From: Anaerolineaceae bacterium UBA6801
GTDB taxonomy: Bacteria; Chloroflexota; Anaerolineae; Anaerolineales; Anaerolineaceae
NCBI GenBank assembly: GCA_002452315.1
Contig: DKFH01000009.1
Coordinates: 1 to 5,928 of the forward strand
Direction: 5' to 3'
DNA length: 5,928 nt
The position numbers and the translations under genes were made by a program. The notes beneath the pieces are model-generated. The model saw only the letters and a program-made list of their open reading frames with translations, was not told the DNA's origin and did no database searches. Positions within the stretch are counted from its first letter, which is position 1; each line of letters starts with the position of its first letter. Positions 1 through 5,917 of this stretch are shown one piece after another.

Positions 1-21
1 TACATTTCCTACATCGGTAGC

Positions 22-1143
22 CTAGAGATAGCGCTCATACAGTCGGTGGGTCTTATGAAAGTTGATGCTTGTGTTGGCTAATTCCAGGAAGATATTGATG
101 TTCTCTTCTCGTATTTGCAGCAATTCTGCGTATTGATATTGGTCGTGTTCCATCACGCTGTTATAAACTTCATTAAACAGGATGGCTGTGCCGCCCAAAC
201 GCTGATATTCTTTGATGATCCCCATCCCATTCAGGTCTATCCATTTGGATTTTTTGCTTTCACGCAGGATATGCAGCCAGCCAAAGGGGAACAGCCGGCC
301 TTTGATACGTTGCAAGGCTGCACCAACATCCGGGTAGGCCAGGATCCAGCCGACCGGTTGCCCGTCTTTATAAATCAATTTCACCAGCTTTGGATCGGCG
401 ATCCACAGCAGCTGGTTGACCATGTTGTTCATGTTCCCATCCGTGATAGGCGGGTTGCCGGCAGGTTCAGCGAGGGACTCGTTGTATAGCTGTTTAAAAT
501 CATTGATGACCGCACGAAGCTCTTTTTTTGTGGTTATCTCAGGTGCCGTGAAACCCATCCGCTTCTCCACAATTTTGGCAGCCCTAAAGATTTTTTCTGA
601 GATGTGGCTGTTGCGGTCAATCCAGCCGCTGTAAACGTCTTTCACCTTGGTGAAACCCATTGCTTCGATCAAATCTGGGTAATAGGATGGGTTATAGGGT
701 TGTCCAAAAGCGGGTTGGTGCTCAAACCCTTTCACCAGCATGCCGAACCCATCCAGTACGGTGAATCCTTTGGGTCCTAAGACATGGTTCAAGCCCTGGC
801 TGTGACTCCATTCAAAGCCGCGTGCAAACAAGGCCTGGGCGATATTCAAGTCATTGATCGTCTCAAAATAATAAAAGAAGGCCGTTTTGGTGTGATGAAA
901 TTCGTTATACCGGTGATTGTTCGCTACCGCCAGGCGGCCGAGGACCTCACCCGAATCTGCCATTGCCAGGAAAAAGCTCGCCTCGCCATATTGATAGAAG
1001 GGGTGGTTGGGCCTGAAGATCTTGCGCATGTCCACTCTGAGCGGCGGCACCCATTGGGGTGTGTTTTGATAGAGCTTAAAGGGAAAATCGATGAAGGCCT
1101 TTTCATATCGGCGTTTTCTGGGCGGTATTTGAACAATTTTCAT
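22..1143 (-). CDS. GNAT-fold N-acyltransferase, bacterial ceramide synthase-like (bCerS/YghO-like) family
   Basis: This is a complete 373-residue protein, probably cytoplasmic or peripheral on the membrane. The N-terminus carries the family signature FPFKLYQNTPQWVPPLR (residues 20-36), followed by a first GNAT-like half with LGPKGFTVLDGFGMLVKGF (122-140) and PYNPSYYPDLIEAMGF (149-164). The C-terminal half holds a second GNAT core: MGIIKEYQRLGGTAILF (307-323), whose QRLGGTA resembles the acyl-CoA pyrophosphate loop, then a strand, EENIN, and the ending HRLYERYL. I recognise this architecture from Bacteroidota proteins often found near spt and from the family I remember being named after Caulobacter bCerS, which N-acylates a long-chain base. 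The SPT gene 1.2 kb away supports a lipid N-acylation role; that role is inference, and the substrate cannot be read from sequence. The start is backed by AAAAAGG 7 nt upstream of ATG, and the gene has its own candidate promoter, so it need not depend on lipoprotein A transcription. A generic GNAT acetyltransferase is the alternative. Confidence 0.8.
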   Translation of the reverse strand: MKIVQIPPRKRRYEKAFIDFPFKLYQNTPQWVPPLRVDMRKIFRPNHPFYQYGEASFFLAMADSGEVLGRLAVANNHRYNEFHHTKTAFFYYFETINDLNIAQALFARGFEWSHSQGLNHVLGPKGFTVLDGFGMLVKGFEHQPAFGQPYNPSYYPDLIEAMGFTKVKDVYSGWIDRNSHISEKIFRAAKIVEKRMGFTAPEITTKKELRAVINDFKQLYNESLAEPAGNPPITDGNMNNMVNQLLWIADPKLVKLIYKDGQPVGWILAYPDVGAALQRIKGRLFPFGWLHILRESKKSKWIDLNGMGIIKEYQRLGGTAILFNEVYNSVMEHDQYQYAELLQIREENINIFLELANTSINFHKTHRLYERYL

Positions 1144-1150
1144 GCGCTTG

Positions 1151-1157
1151 CCTTTTT
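1151..1157 (-). promoter_or_regulatory. Ribosome binding site of the acyltransferase gene
   Basis: Read on the minus strand, AAAAAGG ends 7 nt before the ATG at 1143. It is a moderate Shine-Dalgarno match and supports that start. Confidence 0.5.
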
Positions 1158-1178
1158 CTTTGACGGTTACCTTGCCGA

Positions 1179-1207
1179 ATCATAGACGAAAATTGGTTTT
1201 TGAACAA
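1179..1207 (-). promoter_or_regulatory. Candidate sigma-70 promoter for the acyltransferase gene
   Basis: On the minus strand, TTGTTC (-35, 3 of 6 consensus bases) is separated by exactly 17 nt from TATGAT (-10, 5 of 6). Transcription would begin near 1172, about 29 nt upstream of the ATG at 1143. It lies downstream of the hairpin that probably ends the lipoprotein A transcript, consistent with separate transcription. Confidence 0.5.
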
Positions 1208-1221
1208 GGGTGGGAAAGAAA

Positions 1222-1242
1222 TGGCCTGGGTTTACCAGGCCA
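1222..1242 (-). terminator. Probable intrinsic terminator after lipoprotein A
   Basis: A perfect 8-bp GC-rich stem (TGGCCTGG paired with CCAGGCCA, 5-nt loop) lies 43 nt beyond the lipoprotein A stop codon. On the minus strand it is followed by TTTCTTT, a weak T tract, so termination may be partial. A small CGCA/TGCG hairpin at 1246-1257 lies just before it in the direction of transcription. Confidence 0.55.
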
Positions 1243-1285
1243 GATCGCATTTTTGCGGTTTTTTCATCTGATTTACTAATGAGGT

Positions 1286-2155
1286 TCAGGGCACGTTCCA
1301 GTAGCGGAGCTGATCCACTTTGACCGTAAAACCGGGTGTGTTGGCAAAGGCGATCAGAAAGCCTGTGTACCCGGCGTTGGTCAGGGTGTCATCAGTAGCT
1401 GTGCCGACCTCAACGCCATTGATATAGACGGTGAACTGGTCACCCTCCATCCACAGTCCGATCCGATGCGGGTCAGTTAACCCGGCGTGGAGCGAGTCGG
1501 CTTCTTGATAGCCGATGATGGTGTTGATGTTGACGTTCTCGGCCATGCGGAACAAACCCCAGCGGCCGTCGCAAGTAACTGCCACAAAGTAGAATTGTTG
1601 ACCATCCGAGCTGCCCCGCACCGCCAGCCCGACACGGTCTAATCCCGAACAGGCTGACATTTGCAAAGTGGCTTCTACATAGGCATTCCTGAGTGTGGGC
1701 ATCGACACGTACCAGCTGTGCCAGTTTGGGTTGGCTTTTGCGGTCAGATTCAGGTAGCCATTGGCGGTCTTGAAGGTTGCCTGGGCTGTATCAACGTAAT
1801 CCCAGGGGCTGGAATCCCCGCTGAACTCATAGATCCAGGCTGGTGCACCCAATCGCCCCGCCGGATCTTGCTGATCTGGCGTGCTGGTGGGTGTCTCTGT
1901 GGGCGTCTCGGTGGGTGTTGCGGTGAGTGTGGGGGTAGGCTCCTCGGGCTCCGGTTCAATTGTTGGAGGAGCCACAGTTGCTGTGTCGGTCGGATCCAGT
2001 TGGGGTTCGGCATGGATGGCAGTTTCCGTCAGGATGATGCTGACCTGGGTGGCGATGAGTTCGTCCGTAGGGACTTCATCCTCTGCTGCGGGGCTGCAAC
2101 TCGCCAGTAGAATGGCGGCCATCAGCCAGAATACAATGAAGAAAAACTTTTTCAT
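1286..2155 (-). CDS. Lipoprotein A: TP-rich linker plus C-terminal lectin-like beta-sandwich domain
   Basis: This 289-residue protein starts at 2155, behind a strong AGGAGG 5 nt upstream. Residues 1-19 are a lipoprotein signal peptide (KK, hydrophobic core, lipobox LASC with Cys20 as lipidation site), so the mature protein should be membrane-anchored and face outward. Residues 31-51 contain DELIATQVSIILTETAI, a short segment shared with lipoprotein B. A Pro/Thr/Glu-rich linker follows (about 52-97, with TPTETPTETPTSTP). The C-terminal domain (about 101-289) is predicted to be beta-rich, with EATLQMSACSG (161-171), VTCDGRWGLFR (193-203), FTVYING (241-247) and VDQLRYW (280-286). This pattern resembles concanavalin A-like/LamG or DUF1080-like folds. 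Cys169 and Cys195 are conserved in the paralog and may form a disulfide. No catalytic residues are recognisable, so binding of glycan or another extracellular ligand is a guess. An in-frame ATG at 2215 is rejected because the promoter lies between it and 2155. Confidence 0.85.
   Translation of the reverse strand: MKKFFFIVFWLMAAILLASCSPAAEDEVPTDELIATQVSIILTETAIHAEPQLDPTDTATVAPPTIEPEPEEPTPTLTATPTETPTETPTSTPDQQDPAGRLGAPAWIYEFSGDSSPWDYVDTAQATFKTANGYLNLTAKANPNWHSWYVSMPTLRNAYVEATLQMSACSGLDRVGLAVRGSSDGQQFYFVAVTCDGRWGLFRMAENVNINTIIGYQEADSLHAGLTDPHRIGLWMEGDQFTVYINGVEVGTATDDTLTNAGYTGFLIAFANTPGFTVKVDQLRYWNVP
1887..1934 (-). repeat. Degenerate 12-bp tandem repeats in the lipoprotein A linker
   Basis: Four imperfect 12-nt units, of plus-strand form GTGGGTGTCTCT, encode the Thr-Pro-Thr-Glu/Ala type linker. 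The units differ at several bases, so this is an older or selected repeat rather than a fresh duplication. Confidence 0.7.
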
Positions 2156-2160
2156 GGTGT

Positions 2161-2167
2161 CCTCCTT
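2161..2167 (-). promoter_or_regulatory. Ribosome binding site that fixes the lipoprotein A start
   Basis: AAGGAGG on the minus strand ends 5 nt before the ATG at 2155. It is the strongest Shine-Dalgarno in the window and, with the signal peptide starting right at this Met, decides the start over the in-frame ATG at 2215. Confidence 0.8.
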
Positions 2168-2194
2168 GCCTGTGCAAAGATGAATATCAATGTT

Positions 2195-2223
2195 ATTATA
2201 TGGTTTTGGAGACATAAACGCAA
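2195..2223 (-). promoter_or_regulatory. Candidate sigma-70 promoter for lipoprotein A
   Basis: The minus strand reads TTGCGT, 17 nt, then a perfect TATAAT. Initiation would fall near 2188, giving a leader of about 33 nt before the ATG at 2155. It is divergent from the SPT promoter, about 55 nt apart, in an AT-rich region. Confidence 0.6.
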
Positions 2224-2277
2224 CTTGCTGGTGATGGTGTTGTTAAGCATGGTGGTAATTCTTGAAATTTTAATGAA

Positions 2278-2306
2278 GTCAAATCATATTTATTTTCAAG
2301 TATAAT
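2278..2306 (+). promoter_or_regulatory. Candidate sigma-70 promoter for the SPT gene
   Basis: A perfect TATAAT at 2301-2306 lies 17 nt downstream of GTCAAA, a poor -35 (3 of 6). The predicted start near 2313 gives a leader of about 40 nt. The weak -35 suggests low basal activity or an activator, but no operator repeat was found. Confidence 0.5.
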
Positions 2307-2338
2307 CACAGGGTATTACATTCTTGAGGATTTATCAT

Positions 2339-2344
2339 AAAGGA
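2339..2344 (+). promoter_or_regulatory. Ribosome binding site of the SPT gene
   Basis: AAAGGA sits 8 nt upstream of the ATG at 2353, normal spacing for a Shine-Dalgarno, and supports that start. Confidence 0.6.
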
Positions 2345-2352
2345 TTGTTTGT

Positions 2353-3531
2353 ATGGATATTTTTGAAAAATGTTATCGATTTTCGGTTGTCAAAGATGCC
2401 AAGGAAGCGGGAATTTATCCCTATTTTATCCCACTGGATGAAAACGAAGGCACAGAGGTCATTTACCAGGGCCGCCATGTGATCATGTGCGGATCGAACA
2501 ATTACCTCGGTCTAACAACGCACCCTAAAGTCAGACAAGCGGCTATTGATGCAATTGAACGCTATGGCACGAGCTGCACGGGATCTCGCTTTCTAAACGG
2601 TAATATGTCATTGCACGAAAAATTAGAAGCTGAGCTGGCGGAATGGGTGGGGAAGGAAGACTCATTGGTGTTCTCGACGGGCATGCAGGTGAACCTGGGT
2701 ACCATCAGCGCAATAGTGGGGCGTGGGGAGATCGTGATCCTTGATAAAGATGACCACGCCAGCATTGTAGATGGCGCTTTTTTAAGCGGGGGCAAGATCG
2801 AACGTTATCGCCACAATGATATGGAGCATCTCAAGCGGGTATTGGAGAGTTTACCGGAAGACCAGGGCAAGCTGCTGGTGGTGGACGGATTGTTCAGCAT
2901 GGAGGGCGACATTGCGCCCCTGCCTGAGCTGGTACCCCTGTGCAAAGCCTATGGCGTCCGATTGATGGTGGATGATGCCCATGCGATGGGCGTGCTGGGA
3001 GGCGGGCGCGGCACAGCGGCGCACTTCAACATGACCGATGATGTCGATTTGATCATGTCCACCTTCAGCAAATCCTTTGCCTCATTGGGCGGCTTTATCG
3101 CAGGTGACTTTGACGTGGTGGACTATATCAAACATCAAGCGCGCAGTTTGATCTTCAGCGCCAGTATCCCGCCATCCAATGCGGCGGCCGCATTGGCTGC
3201 GCTCGAGGTAATGCGCGAAGAACCCGAGCGGGTTGAACGCGTCAACCAGATCGGTGATAAGATGCGTGTCGAATATCAACGTTTGGGGTTTGACACGGGT
3301 AATTCTGTCACGCCGGTGATCCCGATCATCATTGGTGATGACGATTTGACCTTTATCACCTGGAAATTGCTGTTTGAAAACGGCGTTTTCGTGAACCCGA
3401 TCATCTCCCCCGCGGTTTCTCCTGGCCGGCAATTATTACGCACCAGCTACATGGCCACCCATACCGACGAGCAGCTTGAGCGCGTGCTAGAAATATTCGC
3501 TAAGGTAGGGAAAGAGCTGGGCCTGATCTAA
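2353..3531 (+). CDS. spt: Serine palmitoyltransferase-like alpha-oxoamine synthase (PLP-dependent)
   Basis: This is a complete 392-residue protein of the usual length for soluble bacterial SPT. The expected reaction is decarboxylative condensation of L-serine with an acyl-CoA or acyl-ACP to 3-ketosphinganine, in the cytoplasm. Visible features are GSNNYLGL (47-54), the glycine-rich TGSRFLNG (76-83), DDHASIVDG with the PLP-stacking His135 (133-141), FSMEGDIAPLPEL (181-193), VDDAH with Asp207 for the pyridine nitrogen and His210 (206-210), and STFSKSFASLGGF (236-248) with the PLP Schiff-base Lys240. FVNPIISPAV (346-355) and MATHTDEQ (367-374) are also present. The STFSKSFASLGGF and FVNP..SPAV segments match my memory of Sphingobacterium SPT rather than KBL or BioF, where the lysine context differs. 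It stands alone on the plus strand with its own promoter and terminator. Acyl chain and amino acid choice cannot be read from sequence; another alpha-oxoamine synthase activity remains possible. Confidence 0.85.
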   Translation: MDIFEKCYRFSVVKDAKEAGIYPYFIPLDENEGTEVIYQGRHVIMCGSNNYLGLTTHPKVRQAAIDAIERYGTSCTGSRFLNGNMSLHEKLEAELAEWVGKEDSLVFSTGMQVNLGTISAIVGRGEIVILDKDDHASIVDGAFLSGGKIERYRHNDMEHLKRVLESLPEDQGKLLVVDGLFSMEGDIAPLPELVPLCKAYGVRLMVDDAHAMGVLGGGRGTAAHFNMTDDVDLIMSTFSKSFASLGGFIAGDFDVVDYIKHQARSLIFSASIPPSNAAAALAALEVMREEPERVERVNQIGDKMRVEYQRLGFDTGNSVTPVIPIIIGDDDLTFITWKLLFENGVFVNPIISPAVSPGRQLLRTSYMATHTDEQLERVLEIFAKVGKELGLI

Positions 3532-3550
3532 ATCCACGCCTAAAGAACTT

Positions 3551-3583
3551 AAAAACAGCCATTGGTCACATGGCTGTTTTTTT
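3551..3583. terminator. Bidirectional intrinsic terminator between the converging SPT and GTPase genes
   Basis: An 11-bp perfect stem (AAAAACAGCCA paired with TGGCTGTTTTT, 9-nt loop) lies 19 nt after the SPT stop and right against the GTPase stop. On the plus strand the T run reaches seven bases (3577-3583) and overlaps the GTPase stop codon; on the minus strand five T's follow. It can serve both transcripts. Confidence 0.9.
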
Positions 3584-4835
3584 AGATCAATTCAGTGTTA
3601 GCAGCCTGATCGATGAAATCCCGATCAGCCATCCCGGTTTCATCGAGGGTTTCTTCAAGGGCCTGTTTAAGATTCTTTTTACTGGGTTTGCGCTTGAAGC
3701 GGTTCATGAGGCTCTCAATAAAAAAGTGGGTCAGGTTTTTGGAGAGGTTATTGAAGGTCTCCTGGCTGATGCGTTCACCCTTTTCAAACCAAATAGAGGC
3801 GGCGTAGCCCATGGCGACCGTAGTTGATGCAGCGATAGCCGATGAGAGCAGCCACCCTGGCACGCCCCCTAGCTTGCTGATCTGTTGAAATAATGTGCGC
3901 GCCAGCAGCCCGATCCCAAAGGTTGCCACCAGCTCACGGGCTCGTTTGAGGGTGATCTTGTAGTTGTGGATGCGTGCGATGCTGAGCACCATTGTGGACT
4001 GATTGGTGATCAGGGGGATGAAATCAATCAGGGGCAGGGGAACCAGGGCAATCACCCCGGACAAGATGGACGAGGTCACGATTACCCGCCAGGAGAGGTT
4101 CCAGCGATATTGGGGCAGTGCCTGTGCCATTGGGATCAGTAATTCGGGGTCGGCAATCACGATGCCCATCAGCACTTTGGTGATGTTTACGCCCCGTTTG
4201 GCGGAAATGGGGATAAGCTTGGTGGTCTCAATCCCCAGGTTGCTGGCGGCTTTTTCGAGCACATCCGTTTCGTGTTTTCCGCCAACGAGATCAATTTTGT
4301 TCAAGACCACCAGGTAGGGTTTACGCAGTGCGAGCAGCTGGTGATAAAGTTTCAGCTCGCTGTCTTTGACACCTTGAATGGCATCAAACATGATCACCAG
4401 GAAATCCGCTTCCTGGGCGGCAGTTAACGCTTCTTCTTTTTCCTTTTCGCCCACCGGTCCAACGGCATCCGCACCGGGCGTGTCGATCACCGTAAAGATG
4501 CCTGCATCTGCGACCTGGTTGATGCGGGTTGTGCCGGGTACCGGGCTGACTTCAGCCTGGTCTGATTTCTGGCGGATAAAGTGGTTATACAGCGTTGATT
4601 TTCCGACATTGGCCGGCCCGACGATGGCGACCCGGTTTTTTCGACCCAGCGCCACCTGCATTTGCACCTTGGCCAGGTCCATGAGCATGTTCACCAGGTT
4701 AAAGTCTAAAGGTAATCCCTCAAACTTCTCTTTGAGGGCTTCTTTTTCATCTTCTGGCAGGGCATCCCACAGCGGGTTCAGGAACTCCTGGGTATTTTCC
4801 GGCAGTATTTTTAGAATATCTTCAAATTTTGGCAT
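3582..4835 (-). CDS. Era/TrmE-class GTPase with C-terminal membrane-associated (DUF697-like) domain
   Basis: This 417-residue protein carries all five G motifs: G1 GPANVGKS (73-80), G2 within PGTT (100-103), G3 DTPG (118-121), G4 NKID (179-182) and G5 SAK (211-213). It should therefore bind and hydrolyse GTP. An acidic helical N-terminal extension (1-62) precedes the G domain. The C-terminal part has hydrophobic stretches at about 250-277 and 325-347 and the segment PLPLIDFIPLITNQ (266-279) followed by ARIHNYKI, which resembles DUF697 of YcjF-type proteins; membrane association is likely. The tail (378-417) is charged. An in-frame TGA seven codons upstream leaves ATG 4835 as the earliest ATG start; there is no clear Shine-Dalgarno, so translation may be coupled to lipoprotein B, whose stop is 42 nt upstream. 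The cellular role is unknown. It is not Era (no KH domain), Der (one G domain only) or MnmE. Confidence 0.85.
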   Translation of the reverse strand: MPKFEDILKILPENTQEFLNPLWDALPEDEKEALKEKFEGLPLDFNLVNMLMDLAKVQMQVALGRKNRVAIVGPANVGKSTLYNHFIRQKSDQAEVSPVPGTTRINQVADAGIFTVIDTPGADAVGPVGEKEKEEALTAAQEADFLVIMFDAIQGVKDSELKLYHQLLALRKPYLVVLNKIDLVGGKHETDVLEKAASNLGIETTKLIPISAKRGVNITKVLMGIVIADPELLIPMAQALPQYRWNLSWRVIVTSSILSGVIALVPLPLIDFIPLITNQSTMVLSIARIHNYKITLKRARELVATFGIGLLARTLFQQISKLGGVPGWLLSSAIAASTTVAMGYAASIWFEKGERISQETFNNLSKNLTHFFIESLMNRFKRKPSKKNLKQALEETLDETGMADRDFIDQAANTELI

Positions 4836-4877
4836 GATGTCTGGCGTCGTTGTTCATTTGGCGTGCAAGCCGGACCA

Positions 4878-5783
4878 TTATGGTTGAATCCAATAGCGAA
4901 CTTGGTCCACCCACAGGGTCAGATCTTCAACATTGGTGCCGCCGACAAAGAAGCCGAATTTTCCTTCCAGATAGTTAGAATCGGCGACCTCTTGCACTTT
5001 TTGCCCGTTGATGTAGAGTGCAATGTTCTGGCCTTGGGCCATCACGCCCAGTTTATTGACCACGTTCTCGCCTTTGATGATGGCATTATTCGCAGTCCAG
5101 TTGACCGGGAAGTGCATTGCCGTGCCATCCCAGCGGCGCAGGCTGTAGCGGCCGTCGCAGGTGATGCCAAACAAATAACCTTTACCGGCTTGTGAATCTG
5201 CCGGTACCCTGAACATTAAGCCGTAGTGGTCACTGCCGCTGCATTCAGGAGTCTGCAGGGTGGCTTCGAGATAAAAATCGTCAATAGTTGGCCAGGTGAC
5301 CCGCCAGCCATCGACATCAGATAGGGCAGTCAACTTCAGGAAGCCATCGCTGAAGGCAATGGCGGAGTATTCGCTGAAGCCGGTGGGCCAATTGTCGTCG
5401 TTATTCATGTTGTCGACCCAATCCGGGTTGCCCAGTGTCAGCGGGGGGTCAGTATCTGCCAGGGTGGCGGTGGGCGTTGGCGCAGGAGTATCCGTAGGCG
5501 CAGGAGTATCCGTAGGCGCAGGCGTTTGCGTGGGTTCTACGGGCTCGGTTGGCTCAGTTAGCACGGCTTCGGTTTCTTCCGGTGTCTCAGGCGCCTCAAT
5601 TTCTTCCTCCGCCGGTAAGTCTGTGGGTTCGATCTGGATCGGCGTGCCCGTCAGAATTCTGGCGATCTCTGTGGCCATGGCGTCATCCGGGTCCAATGCC
5701 GCATCGCTTTGAAAACCTGGAAAATTGCAGCCTGTGAGAACGAAAGCGAAAATCAAGATTGTGAAAACGATCAGCTTTTTCAT
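4878..5783 (-). CDS. Lipoprotein B: paralog of lipoprotein A
   Basis: This 301-residue protein has a lipoprotein signal peptide (1-18, lipobox LTGC, Cys19 lipidated), so it should be an outward-facing membrane-anchored protein. Residues 34-52 (DAMATEIARILTGTPIQIEP) correspond to the short conserved segment of lipoprotein A. A Glu/Pro/Thr-rich linker spans about 53-115, with two copies of TPAPTD. The C-terminal domain (about 117-301) aligns with that of A: LGNPDW (117-122), LEATLQTPECSG (172-183), ITCDGRYSLRR (207-217), IALYING (254-260) and VDQVRYW (292-298). Cys181 and Cys209 match Cys169 and Cys195 of A. The fold is probably a concanavalin A-like beta sandwich; the ligand is unknown and no catalytic site is evident. 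The start is supported by GGATGG 6 nt upstream and by a signal peptide beginning at this Met. It is probably the first gene of a two-gene operon with the GTPase. Confidence 0.85.
   Translation of the reverse strand: MKKLIVFTILIFAFVLTGCNFPGFQSDAALDPDDAMATEIARILTGTPIQIEPTDLPAEEEIEAPETPEETEAVLTEPTEPVEPTQTPAPTDTPAPTDTPAPTPTATLADTDPPLTLGNPDWVDNMNNDDNWPTGFSEYSAIAFSDGFLKLTALSDVDGWRVTWPTIDDFYLEATLQTPECSGSDHYGLMFRVPADSQAGKGYLFGITCDGRYSLRRWDGTAMHFPVNWTANNAIIKGENVVNKLGVMAQGQNIALYINGQKVQEVADSNYLEGKFGFFVGGTNVEDLTLWVDQVRYWIQP
5479..5522 (-). repeat. Perfect 18-bp tandem repeat in the lipoprotein B linker
   Basis: Two identical 18-nt units (5479-5496 and 5497-5514, GGCGCAGGAGTATCCGTA on the plus strand) and 8 nt of a third encode the hexapeptide repeat TPAPTD. 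Identity at synonymous positions points to recent slippage; 18 nt keeps the frame, so the linker can change length without breaking the protein. Confidence 0.9.
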
Positions 5784-5789
5784 GGGTTA

Positions 5790-5795
5790 CCATCC
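5790..5795 (-). promoter_or_regulatory. Ribosome binding site of lipoprotein B
   Basis: GGATGG on the minus strand ends 6 nt before the ATG at 5783. It is a moderate Shine-Dalgarno match at normal spacing. Confidence 0.45.
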
Positions 5796-5865
5796 ATTTC
5801 GTTATGATGAGACAATATGCTTTTTAATGGACGAATAGTTTTGAATAAATGTTCCCGTTTAATCA

Positions 5866-5894
5866 ATTTTAGCATGTTAGCGAAGTCTTGTCAC
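5866..5894 (-). promoter_or_regulatory. Strong candidate sigma-70 promoter for the lipoprotein B-GTPase unit
   Basis: The minus strand reads GTGACA (5 of 6 to the -35 consensus), 17 nt, then TAAAAT (5 of 6 to the -10 consensus). This is the best-scoring pair in the window. Initiation near 5859 gives an AT-rich leader of about 76 nt before the ATG at 5783. It lies just upstream of the divergent gene that begins at 5918. Confidence 0.65.
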
Positions 5895-5917
5895 TATCAT
5901 ATCGGAGGGTGTTGAAA

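Noticed and set aside
115..1185. Plus-strand open frames at 115-489, 416-634 and 784-1185
   Set aside because: They are antisense to the acyltransferase, have no plausible Shine-Dalgarno or domain, and the minus-strand protein has clear family motifs.
1887..1934. CRISPR or intergenic minisatellite reading of the repeats
   Set aside because: They lie in frame inside a coding linker, are only 12 nt long, and have no spacers.
1661..2183. Plus-strand frames rich in Gly, Val and Ser (1661-2110, 1881-2183)
   Set aside because: The Val-Gly-Ser repeats are the complement of the Thr-Pro linker codons of lipoprotein A; this is repeat shadow, not a gene.
2156..2215. Longer start of lipoprotein A at the in-frame ATG 2215
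   Set aside because: It would put 20 polar residues before the signal peptide, it lacks an RBS, and the TATAAT promoter element lies downstream of it.
3082..3432. Minus-strand frame inside the SPT gene
   Set aside because: It is antisense to a well-conserved enzyme and its product has no recognisable features.
2353..3531. 2-amino-3-ketobutyrate CoA ligase (Kbl) or BioF identity for the PLP enzyme
   Set aside because: Both are sister families, but the lysine motif STFSKSFASLGGF and FVNP..SPAV fit SPT better; no threonine catabolism or biotin genes are nearby.
3570..4887. Plus-strand frames at 3570-3827, 4003-4317 and 4378-4887
   Set aside because: They are antisense to a GTPase with all five G motifs, and one starts inside the terminator hairpin.
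5296..5737. Plus-strand frames at 5296-5712 and 5549-5737 with Val-Gly-Ser repeats
   Set aside because: Same cause: complement of the lipoprotein B linker, with no start signals.
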